Part shown: positions 1 through 5,384 of the stretch, in pieces | Numbering within the stretch: position 1 is the first letter of the stretch | Layout: each line of letters opens with the position of its first letter | Assembly: GCA_023131215.1 (NCBI GenBank) | Contig: JAGLZV010000145.1 | Span: forward strand, 1-6,345 | DNA: 6,345 nt | From: Candidatus Methanophagales archaeon | Lineage (GTDB): Archaea; Halobacteriota; Syntropharchaeia; Alkanophagales; Methanospirareceae | Direction of reading: 5' to 3' | The notes under the pieces: generated by a model | Seen by the model: only the letters and a program-made list of their open reading frames with translations | Told to the model about the DNA's origin: nothing | Database searches by the model: none | Made by a program: the position numbers and the translations under genes

Positions 1-1
1 G

Positions 2-253
2 GTTGTCACGTCACTTGTTGTGGTGCCCATGAGTTTTTTTTGTGGGATATTTATACATGTTACTGAGCTTCCGTACCTGGTGCAGCCGATTATAGAAGCA
101 ATTCCTCTCACCGTGGCGGTACAAGCAGCCAGAGCAACGGCATTATCTACTGGCAACCCTTATCTATGGCAAAATATGGCGTATATTATCGTATTTACAA
201 TCCCTGTGTTTTTGATAGGTTTGCATCTTTTTAAGAAGAAGGTAATCACTTGA
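2..253 (+). CDS. ABC-2 type transporter permease, C-terminal fragment (5' end outside window)
   Basis: The reading frame is open from base 2 and ends at TGA 251-253, giving about 83 residues of the C-terminal end of an integral membrane protein. The segment PMSFFCGIF...ELPYLVQPI followed by IPLTVAVQAAR matches the last third of ABC-2/DrrB-type permeases, where a 'PLSFLSGTFFP...LP..LQ' turn precedes 'PLTYAVEALR'. A final hydrophobic helix (YIIVFTIPVFLIGLHLF) and a short KKK tail complete it. In this family the permease forms the membrane channel of an exporter driven by a cytoplasmic ATPase, often encoded just upstream, which here would lie outside the window. The GTG at 20 is an internal codon, since upstream codons (VVTSLV) keep the family pattern. 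The substrate cannot be inferred. The assignment rests on pattern and hydrophobicity in a short fragment. Confidence 0.8.
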   Translation, partial: VVTSLVVVPMSFFCGIFIHVTELPYLVQPIIEAIPLTVAVQAARATALSTGNPYLWQNMAYIIVFTIPVFLIGLHLFKKKVIT

Positions 254-339
254 TTGTGCTCTAATCTACTCTACTGTTTGCATTTATCGTTCATAGCCTA
301 AGGGCGTTTTTGAAAGAAGGAAATTTTAACTTAACATAA

Positions 340-367
340 TTATACTTCAAATATTATACTTCATATT
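340..367. repeat. Two tandem 14-bp direct repeats next to a TATA box
   Basis: TTATACTTCAAATA (340-353) is followed directly by TTATACTTCATATT (354-367). The first ten bases of each unit are identical. The second unit ends one base before the TATA-like box at 369, a position where archaeal activators or repressors often bind. A regulatory role is inference; in AT-rich DNA a short duplication can also arise by slippage. Confidence 0.5.
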
Positions 368-368
368 A

Positions 369-376
369 TTTATATA
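369..376 (+). promoter_or_regulatory. Archaeal TATA-box promoter for the small His-rich gene region
   Basis: TTTATATA matches the archaeal TATA consensus (TTTAWATA/YTTATATA). A transcription start about 25 bases downstream would fall near 400, upstream of both the ATG at 437 and the ATG at 559. The preceding bases contain the tandem 14-bp repeat. No other comparable TATA box lies between the permease stop at 253 and this gene. Confidence 0.5.
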
Positions 377-436
377 GAAAAAAACTTTATAAAACTAACC
401 CTAATATTTTTAATGTGTTACATAAAAGGGGAAGCG

Positions 437-598
437 ATGAAAAAACACTTCTTCTTTAAAAAAGAAAACATGTCCCTCGCATGGTGCAAAGCGTTCATTC
501 CATGGAGGGACCGGAGCAAAGAAGAAGAAGAAAGAAAAGGAGGTGATATGGAAAAAGAATGTGTGAATATGGGCATGGACATGAACACGAACATATAG
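437..598 (+). CDS. Possible small ORF of unknown function, overlapping the His-rich gene
   Basis: A 53-codon frame starts MKKHFFFKKENMSLAWCKAF and ends at TAG 596-598. It has a weak purine-rich site (GGGGAAG) just before the ATG, and a more upstream ATG at 413 is also possible. The central part (AWCKAFIPWRDRSKEEEE) looks protein-like. The last 16 residues (Met/Asn-rich MEKECVNMGMDMNTNI) are read from the ribosome binding site and the His codons of the next gene in another frame, so the true protein may end differently. The overlap with the next gene is 40 bases. It could be a leader peptide gene, or the first part of a single gene split from the His-rich ORF by a frameshift. I do not recognise the product. 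Confidence 0.3.
   Translation: MKKHFFFKKENMSLAWCKAFIPWRDRSKEEEERKGGDMEKECVNMGMDMNTNI
539..547 (+). promoter_or_regulatory. Strong ribosome binding site that decides the start of the His-rich gene
   Basis: GGAGGTGAT is a near-perfect complement to the archaeal 16S rRNA 3' end. Two ATGs follow in different frames: one touching it at 548, and one at 559 after an 11-base spacer. The sites ahead of the secreted FmdE gene (3216-3223 to ATG 3235) and the small peptide gene (5777-5782 to ATG 5794) also show 11-base spacers. This favours 559. Confidence 0.6.
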
Positions 599-771
599 GG
601 CACGAACATGCACCCTACTATCCCCACTACCACATGCATGAACACCACGAGCACAGGCAGCCTCTAACCAAAGGAAAAGAGCTTGAGACCTTAGAGCACT
701 GGAAGAAAGGGATGCAGGATAAACTTACCCAAATAGAGCAGAGAATCGAAGAATTAAAGAAAGAAGCATGA
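559..771 (+). CDS. Small His-rich protein with a C-terminal helical tail (hypothetical, possible metal binder)
   Basis: This is a 70-aa protein with two clear parts. Residues 6-32 hold 12 histidines in HxH, HEH and HH patterns (GHGHEHEHIGHEH, then HYHMHEHHEH), mixed with Gly, Glu, Tyr and Pro, and there is one Cys at residue 2. Residues about 37-70 are charged and heptad-like (LETLEHWKKGMQDKL...IEQRIEELKKEA), predicted as an amphipathic helix or coiled coil. The tail resembles the end of small archaeal DUF5320-type proteins, which also pair a low-complexity head with such a helix; this is recalled resemblance, not a search. The head suggests nickel, zinc, copper or cobalt binding by analogy with His-rich metal stores and chaperones. 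There is no signal peptide or membrane segment, so it is probably cytoplasmic. The start at 559 is set by the GGAGGTGAT site 11 bases upstream. Confidence 0.65.
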   Translation: MCEYGHGHEHEHIGHEHAPYYPHYHMHEHHEHRQPLTKGKELETLEHWKKGMQDKLTQIEQRIEELKKEA

Positions 772-830
772 GATGATAGTAGATAATTGATGCGGAGATA
801 AAAGAAAAAGAGGGCTATGCAAAGTTTGTT

Positions 831-858
831 GGGAGGAGGTTTTTTATTTCCTCCTCCC
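831..858 (+). other. Perfect 9-bp GC-rich hairpin between the His-rich gene and the ATPase pseudogene
   Basis: GGGAGGAGG (831-839) pairs perfectly with CCTCCTCCC (850-858) across a 10-base T-rich loop. No T-tract follows the right arm, so it is not a textbook intrinsic terminator, although the loop itself is TTTTTTATTT. The left arm looks like a Shine-Dalgarno sequence and the right arm like the 16S anti-Shine-Dalgarno. It lies 60 bases after the stop of the His-rich gene and 19 bases before the ATPase ATG. It may end or stabilise the upstream transcript. Confidence 0.55.
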
Positions 859-876
859 TGATTTAATATTATAAAA

Positions 877-1339
877 ATGAAATATGCAATAGAAACAGAG
901 AACCTGACAAAAAAGTTTGGAGATTTTTTCGCTGTTGATAACCTCGATCTTACAATCGAAAAGAGCGAAATATTTGGTTTACTTGGTCCAAATGGAGCGG
1001 GTAAAACGACAACAATAAAAATGCTGGCTACTTTACTTCAGCCCACATCGGGTTTTTGCCGAAGTATGGCACCACAATATTCTAAAGGAAAAGGATGCAG
1101 TGAGAAGGTCTATTGGTATTGTTTTTCAAGACCCCAGTATAGACACAGAATTAACAGGCATAGACAATCGGGATTTTCATGCCCGAATGTATGGTCTAAA
1201 CAAAGAGGAGAGAGAGAAGAGAATCGAAGAAGTCTTAGATTTGGTTGAGCTAAACGATAGAGCGAATGTTTTTGTTAAATTCTATTCTGGAGGAATGCAG
1301 CGCCGATTAGAAATTGCTCGTGGACTAATACTGAATAAG
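877..1339 (+). pseudogene. ABC transporter ATP-binding protein, broken by a frameshift and a 3' deletion
   Basis: This was a DrrA-like ATPase of a drug/lipid-type ABC exporter. Residues 1-58 contain ENLTKKFGDFFAVDNL and an intact Walker A (GLLGPNGAGKTTT). At the T5 run 1053-1057 the frame is lost. Removing one T restores GFAEVWHHNILKEKDAVRRSIGIVFQDPS..., with a Q-loop (VFQDP), and later YSGGMQRRLEIARGLILN, the signature motif. The homology then stops at about 1336-1339, where Walker B (LFLDEP), D-loop and H-loop should follow. The sequence beyond is the reverse complement of the convergent permease gene. Roughly half of a normal protein of about 310 aa is missing, so it cannot be functional even if the frameshift were a sequencing error. 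The ATG at 877 has no clear ribosome binding site. Its original permease partner is not visible downstream. Confidence 0.85.
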
Positions 1340-2134
1340 AGTTCCATCTACCTTCGCTTTTTTTACCCCGTACTTAAAAGCCAATAAACCCAGCGGTACC
1401 AGCACAACTGAGAATACTGCCAATGCAATTATATCTGGAGCAAGGGCATGCAGCGAGTATCCTTGCAGAAGTGCATGTCTCATCCCACTCAGCGAATATG
1501 TAATCGGCAAAATATGCGAGACAGTTTGCAGCCACCCCGGTAAAACCGCAATTGGAAAAAACACTCCACCAAAGAGTTCTGATGTGCTCATAAATAACAT
1601 GTTTATCGGGTCACCTCTTTTAAGTATCATAATGAAACTTGCAGAGATTATGCCAATACTGCTGAAGCATATTATTGTCAGAATGAGAATAACCATGGCA
1701 GCAAATAGATTTGCATCGCTCATGTCCACACCCAGCAAGAAGACACCAATCAAAAGATATACCAGAACTCTAAAAGAAGTGAAGATAAAACTCCAGAGCG
1801 AAGATAAAGTTATTATTGTTGAGGTATTAGTCGGTGTTACAAGCATTGCTTCTAATGTGCCCATCATCTGCTCACCTCGAATGCTTTCCGAAAAGCCCCT
1901 CAGCGCCGTCATTAGATACCCTGAAAAGGCTATGCCTATCAACACAAAGGAGAAATAATCTCCACCGTATGGTTCAAGATATTGCACTCCCGCACCACCA
2001 ATCAGCTTGGCAACAAAATAGAAGGTCAGAATCGAGAAGAACATGAAGAACAGTCTCAAGAAGAACTCGAATTTATAACTTGTTGCAAGTATCAAGTCTC
2101 TTTTTATAAAAGAAAACGCTTTTTTGTATATCAA
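1325..2134 (-). CDS. ABC-2 type transporter permease (complete)
   Basis: This 269-aa integral membrane protein is of normal length for an ABC-2/DrrB-like exporter permease. It has about six hydrophobic segments: near 24-45, 62-80, 108-135, 142-170, 182-205 and 232-253. The central ESIRGEQMMGTLEAMLVTPT is the family's conserved cytoplasmic loop ('E...GTLE.LL.TP'). ELFGGVFFPIAVLPGWLQ and LPITYSLSGMRHALL are the conserved late-permease motifs. The end KKAKVDGTLIQY resembles natural family ends ('DGTLGQY'), so the C-terminus seems intact. It starts with TTG at 2134, within a TTGA overlap with the ATPase stop, preceded by GGAGGG, which implies translational coupling. Together with the ATPase it should form an exporter at the cell membrane; the substrate is unknown. 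Its stop codon lies inside the remnant of the opposite-strand ATPase pseudogene. Confidence 0.9.
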   Translation of the reverse strand: MIYKKAFSFIKRDLILATSYKFEFFLRLFFMFFSILTFYFVAKLIGGAGVQYLEPYGGDYFSFVLIGIAFSGYLMTALRGFSESIRGEQMMGTLEAMLVTPTNTSTIITLSSLWSFIFTSFRVLVYLLIGVFLLGVDMSDANLFAAMVILILTIICFSSIGIISASFIMILKRGDPINMLFMSTSELFGGVFFPIAVLPGWLQTVSHILPITYSLSGMRHALLQGYSLHALAPDIIALAVFSVVLVPLGLLAFKYGVKKAKVDGTLIQY

Positions 2135-3030
2135 AATCTTATCCCTCCTATTCTTCCTCCACGCATCATTCCTCTTCTCCCTTCACGCATCATCCTTCTA
2201 CGTTCCGAATAGGGATGCTTTGGTGCTACTTCTTCTTTGAACTCTTTGCCCGTATAATGTATAAACACATCATCCAATGTGGAGTTGGGTTTGTCCAACT
2301 CACTTTTCAGTTCTTCTGGACTTCCAATCACCCTTATTTCGCCTTCATCAATAATCGCAATTCTGTCGCATAATTGCTCTGCCTCGCCAAGGTGATGAGT
2401 GGATAAAAAAACCGTCTTCCCCTGCTCCTTTACAATACGCTCTTTAATGAATTCTCTTAAATTTTGTGCCGCACCGGGGTCCAAACCCTTGGTTGGTTCG
2501 TCCATAAACACAACTTCTGGGTCGTTCAGCAATCCACGTGCAATCGCCATTCGTTGTTTCATTCCAGCAGAATAACTTAGAAACCTATCATCTGCTCTAT
2601 TTTTTAACCCAACAATATTTAGTAGCTCATCTACCCTTTTTTGTGCATCGTGCGAATAGAAATTATGAAGAGAAGCGAAAAATTTAAGGTTTTGTCGCCC
2701 GGTGAGTCTCCAATAGAAACTTCGTTCATCGGCAGTGATAAAACCAGTAGATTCCCTGACCTTTCCACTATTTTCTGCGATGTTATACCCGTTTACGTAT
2801 GCAGTTCCTTCTGTGGGTAAAATCAGCGTGCATAATAACTTTATAAGCGTGGTCTTGCCAGCTCCGTTTGGTCCGAGAATACCAAACAATTCCCCTTTTC
2901 CGATCTTGATATTCACCTTCTCTACCGCCGTTATCTCATCTTTTCTAAAGGGATGCATGAGAAAGTCGGTAAATCCTTTTTGCAGTGTGAACTTCTTCGT
3001 TAGGTCATACGTTTCAATAAAATATTCCAA
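2131..3030 (-). CDS. ABC transporter ATP-binding protein with an Arg/Gly/Met-rich C-terminal repeat
   Basis: This 299-aa nucleotide-binding subunit should power the permease encoded immediately downstream. All ATPase motifs are present: Walker A GPNGAGKTT (53-61), signature YSAGMKQR (153-160, a common variant of LSGGQ), Walker B VVFMDEP (173-179), D-loop KGLDP, and the H-loop STHHL (210-214). The Q-loop region reads GFITADERSFYWRLTG, with no obvious Q; this DERSFYWRLTG form is typical of one ABC-2-linked subgroup. After the conserved end (TLDDVFIHYTGKEF, about 251-264) comes a tail of about 35 residues containing MMREGRRG followed by MMRGGRIG. The start is TTG at 3030, about 10 bases after AGGAGG; an in-frame stop lies just upstream and no in-frame ATG occurs before residue 25. 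It is transcribed as a two-gene operon from the divergent intergenic region. Confidence 0.92.
   Translation of the reverse strand: MEYFIETYDLTKKFTLQKGFTDFLMHPFRKDEITAVEKVNIKIGKGELFGILGPNGAGKTTLIKLLCTLILPTEGTAYVNGYNIAENSGKVRESTGFITADERSFYWRLTGRQNLKFFASLHNFYSHDAQKRVDELLNIVGLKNRADDRFLSYSAGMKQRMAIARGLLNDPEVVFMDEPTKGLDPGAAQNLREFIKERIVKEQGKTVFLSTHHLGEAEQLCDRIAIIDEGEIRVIGSPEELKSELDKPNSTLDDVFIHYTGKEFKEEVAPKHPYSERRRMMREGRRGMMRGGRIGGIRF
2146..2193 (-). repeat. 24-bp tandem duplication inside the ATPase gene tail
   Basis: Two 24-bp units encode MMREGRRG and MMRGGRIG. The 9-base core CACGCATCA (plus-strand reading) recurs exactly at 2160-2168 and 2184-2192. The repeat lies after the conserved ATPase domain and also contains purine-rich GGAGG-like sequence, which acts as the ribosome binding site for the permease. 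It probably arose by local duplication. Confidence 0.65.
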
Positions 3031-3070
3031 TATAGTTCATCCTCCTATTTGTTTTAATAATCACAAATTG

Positions 3071-3083
3071 AATTTTAAATAAG
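3071..3083 (-). promoter_or_regulatory. Candidate promoter of the ATPase-permease operon
   Basis: Read on the minus strand this is CTTATTTAAAATT, a TATA-like box 41-53 bases upstream of the TTG start. A start of transcription about 25 bases further would leave a short leader of roughly 20 bases carrying the AGGAGG site. The whole region is AT-rich, so other boxes are possible, for example the minus-strand TTAAATATTTA near 3099-3109. Confidence 0.4.
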
Positions 3084-3161
3084 TTTATGTGAATAATAAA
3101 TATTTAAGAGGCAATTGTAAACTAATTTTCTCATAATGCTGAAGTAAATGTAATATTAAAG

Positions 3162-3171
3162 TATTTAAATA
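3162..3171 (+). promoter_or_regulatory. TATA-box promoter of the secreted FmdE-family gene
   Basis: TATTTAAATA is a good archaeal TATA box, placing transcription start near 3195 and giving a leader of about 40 bases with the GGAGGTGA site at 3216-3223. An 8-bp inverted pair, TCATAATG (3131-3138) and CATTATGA (3186-3193), flanks it, and a second, 7-bp pair, TAATGCT/AGCATTA (3134-3140 and 3171-3177), partly overlaps. Either could be an operator, but this is not established. Confidence 0.5.
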
Positions 3172-3234
3172 GCATTAAATATTTCCATTATGAAGGTAGA
3201 TATTAAAAAACAATAGGAGGTGAGATTAAAAAAG

Positions 3235-4575
3235 ATGATGAAAAGAAAAGCGGCTGTTGTGGTCTTAGCAATATTCTTGTGTAGTGTATTCGCTGTAACT
3301 GGTTCGGCACAAAAAAGTATTGTCAGCGATTATCCTGGGTTAAAACCGTTAGTTGACTTTGTTGGGGAAGAGGAATTGTCGGTGCTGGATTTAGTAGGGT
3401 TCAAGGCTGCAGATAGAGCAATGAATGATTTGCAAGTTAGCAAAGGAGACTCAAACATTCTGGCACTGACAGACGCGGGGTATGTGCCCATGATAGGCGA
3501 TTATACCACGGAAAAAGCGCTTGATGGAGTAATGCTAACCAGTGGTGCTTCTCGAGGTAAAGCGAATTTAATAAATGTGCATAAACCCTATAATGCCCCT
3601 CTCTGGTTCGCCTTTTTCGACAAGGAGAGCAAAGATTGCGTTTATCTCGAAGCCGATAGCGAAGTTCTTAAAACTTATCTGGACAGAGAGAAGACAGAAA
3701 GAGAAGCGGCTTTACGCGATTTCATGAACCTTAAGGACGAGGAGATTTTCACAGGGATTGCGAAAGAGAATATAGATGCGGATAAGCTGCTCAACGACCC
3801 AGAACCGTGGCAGGAGAAGATGGTTGCAAAGGTATTCGGGGGAAACGAATTCAGCTTGATTACGTTGTGTAATGTTTGGGCTAAAGGCTTACCGAATGAT
3901 TTCCTTAAAGTAGCTGAGCTTCATGACCATATCTGCCCCGGACTGACAAGTGGTTATCTGATAGCGGAATACGTGAAAGAGGAACTCCCCTCTTCAAATC
4001 CCAGGAAAGAATACACGGTCATAGCAATTCCGCCCTGGTGCAAGGACGATGCGCTGATAATAATCTTTGAAACTAACGTAGGGCATAAGCGGACATTTGT
4101 AAAGTGGCTTACCAAAGAGCAAAAGGCGGCACTCCCAAAAGAGGCGAAAAACGTTGCCAACATAATTATTAAAGAGGACCTGAAAACGGGGGAGAGAGAA
4201 GGAATAGTTGTGGCTTTTGACTGGGATAAGGCATTTCAAATGTGCGGTGATGTAAGTAGTAAAGACCTCAAAGCTTTTGACACCTATCGGTGGTGGTATA
4301 TGAGGCTAAAGATGGACCTCTTTATGATGGATTACATAGACAAACCGGAAACTTTCGTTTCGACACTAAAAAGGTTTACAGTGGAAAGCCCCGGAGAAAT
4401 AGAAAAGCTTAAAAGCGCTGGTGTAAATCCGTTAGTCGAGCTGGGCATCATGCCAGAACCTGGAACTACACCGACACCAACAGAAGAAACGCCGTCAATC
4501 CCAGGACTCGCTGTCATAGCAGCCATAGCCATAGCAGGTGCGCTTGTGTATGCATCGAGAAGAAGAAAGACATGA
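3235..4575 (+). CDS. Secreted, membrane-anchored FmdE-family protein with two FmdE-like units
   Basis: This 446-aa protein begins with a signal peptide (MMKRKAAVVVLAIFLCSVFA, probable cleavage near TGSA-Q). Residues about 225-335 form the recognisable FmdE domain: AELHDHICPG (H230, H232, C234) and IPPWCKDDALIIIFE (C269), then FVKWLTKEQ and VVAFDWD. Residues about 45-145 (FKAADRAMND..., LTDAGYVP, TTEKALDGVMLTSGASRGKAN, APLWFAFFDKES) look like a second, degenerate FmdE unit. The C-terminus has a Thr/Pro/Glu linker (GTTPTPTEETPSI), PGL, a hydrophobic helix (426-440) and RRRKT. This tripartite tail resembles PGF-CTERM archaeosortase signals. FmdE is named after a gene linked to molybdenum formylmethanofuran dehydrogenase, but this extracytoplasmic form is unlikely to be a subunit of that enzyme; a metal or cofactor binding role outside the membrane is inference. 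ATG 3235 is chosen because GTG 3220 lies inside the ribosome binding site. Confidence 0.88.
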   Translation: MMKRKAAVVVLAIFLCSVFAVTGSAQKSIVSDYPGLKPLVDFVGEEELSVLDLVGFKAADRAMNDLQVSKGDSNILALTDAGYVPMIGDYTTEKALDGVMLTSGASRGKANLINVHKPYNAPLWFAFFDKESKDCVYLEADSEVLKTYLDREKTEREAALRDFMNLKDEEIFTGIAKENIDADKLLNDPEPWQEKMVAKVFGGNEFSLITLCNVWAKGLPNDFLKVAELHDHICPGLTSGYLIAEYVKEELPSSNPRKEYTVIAIPPWCKDDALIIIFETNVGHKRTFVKWLTKEQKAALPKEAKNVANIIIKEDLKTGEREGIVVAFDWDKAFQMCGDVSSKDLKAFDTYRWWYMRLKMDLFMMDYIDKPETFVSTLKRFTVESPGEIEKLKSAGVNPLVELGIMPEPGTTPTPTEETPSIPGLAVIAAIAIAGALVYASRRRKT

Positions 4576-4589
4576 CATAACCCGCTAAG

Positions 4590-4658
4590 AAAGTTAAAAA
4601 TCGGGGAAGCGAGAGGTAAACGTAACTTTGCCTTCCGCCTCCTTCCTTTCTTTTTTTC
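4590..4658 (+). terminator. Probable terminator after the secreted FmdE gene
   Basis: A 7-bp stem, AAAGTTA (4590-4596) with TAACTTT (4623-4629), encloses a 26-base loop. It is followed by a pyrimidine-rich stretch ending in TTTCTTTTTTTC (4647-4658). Archaeal termination mainly needs the T-tract, which is clear here; the stem is weak and may be incidental. Confidence 0.45.
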
Positions 4659-4662
4659 GTAG

Positions 4663-4672
4663 AAATATTAAT
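4663..4672 (+). promoter_or_regulatory. Possible promoter of the cytoplasmic FmdE gene
   Basis: AAATATTAAT follows the T-tract terminator and lies about 32-41 bases before the ATG at 4704. A start 25 bases downstream would give a very short leader that truncates the GGTGAGGTGA site at 4691-4700, so the true start may be a little earlier. Read-through from the upstream gene is the alternative. Confidence 0.3.
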
Positions 4673-4703
4673 TGTAACAGCTACTACAAAGGTGAGGTGA
4701 AAA

Positions 4704-5384
4704 ATGAAAGGGAGGGGTGAAAAGAATCCTTTTAGAAAGAATATAGAAGAATTAATAGAAAAAGGAGACTTAAAAGGACTACTTGAAAAAACTGGAGAAT
4801 TCCACGGGCATTTCTGCCCCTATTCTGCATGCGGCGTTAAGGCGGGCTATATTGCCCTGCGTGAACTGGGGATAAAAAATACAGGCATGAAAGATTTTGT
4901 AGCGATTGTTGAGACCAACAATTGCTTTAGTGATGGTATTCAAGTCGTAACAGGCTGCACTTTTGGAAACAAAGCTCTTATATTCAAAGATTACGGAAAA
5001 ACTGCGGTAACAGTGGCAAAAAGAGATGGCACAGCAATAAGAATCGCTCTTAATCCAGATTTTGTGGACGCTCTTACGAAAAAATATCCTGAAAACTGGT
5101 CATTGTTTGAAAAAATTGTTGTCAGGAGAGAAAAAGCAACAGAAGAGGAAATGGGGAGATTAAGGCAGTTGTTCACCGAGATGTCCTTCGAGATGCTGGA
5201 TGTGCCAGAGGCTAAAATGTTCAGAATTGCGCGTAAAACGATACGGTTGCCTGAGTATGCTTCGATACCCCATCCGGTATTCTCATCAACAAAATGCTCT
5301 GTTTGTGGTGAAAAGGTCCTTGAAACGCATGCGAGAGTGAAGGATGGTAAGGCAGTGTGCATTCCATGCTCAGGTAATGAGTAA
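4704..5384 (+). CDS. Cytoplasmic FmdE-family protein with a C-terminal zinc ribbon
   Basis: This 226-aa protein has no signal peptide. The FmdE domain spans about 25-165 and holds the classic motifs EFHGHFCPYSACG (H34, H36, C38), VETNNCFSDGIQ (C74), VVTGCTFGNKALIF (C85) and TAVTVAKRDGTAIRI. All conserved Cys/His positions that I know for this family are present. The C-terminus (about 196-222) is a zinc ribbon, with CSVCG (C198, C201) and CIPC (C219, C222). Domain order and length are normal for FmdE proteins with a zinc finger. Despite the family name, the biochemical role is unsettled: many members are not linked to formylmethanofuran dehydrogenase genes, and none are visible here. GGTGAGGTGA before the ATG supports the start. 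It shares its family with the upstream secreted protein, suggesting related chemistry inside and outside the cell. Confidence 0.9.
   Translation: MKGRGEKNPFRKNIEELIEKGDLKGLLEKTGEFHGHFCPYSACGVKAGYIALRELGIKNTGMKDFVAIVETNNCFSDGIQVVTGCTFGNKALIFKDYGKTAVTVAKRDGTAIRIALNPDFVDALTKKYPENWSLFEKIVVRREKATEEEMGRLRQLFTEMSFEMLDVPEAKMFRIARKTIRLPEYASIPHPVFSSTKCSVCGEKVLETHARVKDGKAVCIPCSGNE

Noticed and set aside
410..654. Minus-strand open frames rich in Phe, Val, His and Met
   Set aside because: They are antisense to the His-rich gene region. Their composition is what the complement of purine-rich and His-codon DNA gives, and no start signals are present.
1..1339. The permease fragment at the left edge as the partner of the broken ATPase
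   Set aside because: More than 600 bases, a promoter and small genes separate them, and the permease lies upstream rather than in the usual downstream position. Pairing cannot be supported.
1584..2046. Plus-strand open frames opposite the permease gene
   Set aside because: They are antisense to a well-supported ABC-2 permease and have no domain or start signal of their own.
3220..3234. GTG at 3220 as start of the secreted FmdE gene, giving five more residues
   Set aside because: The GTG lies within the GGAGGTGA ribosome binding site. ATG 3235 has the same 11-base spacing seen for other genes in the window.
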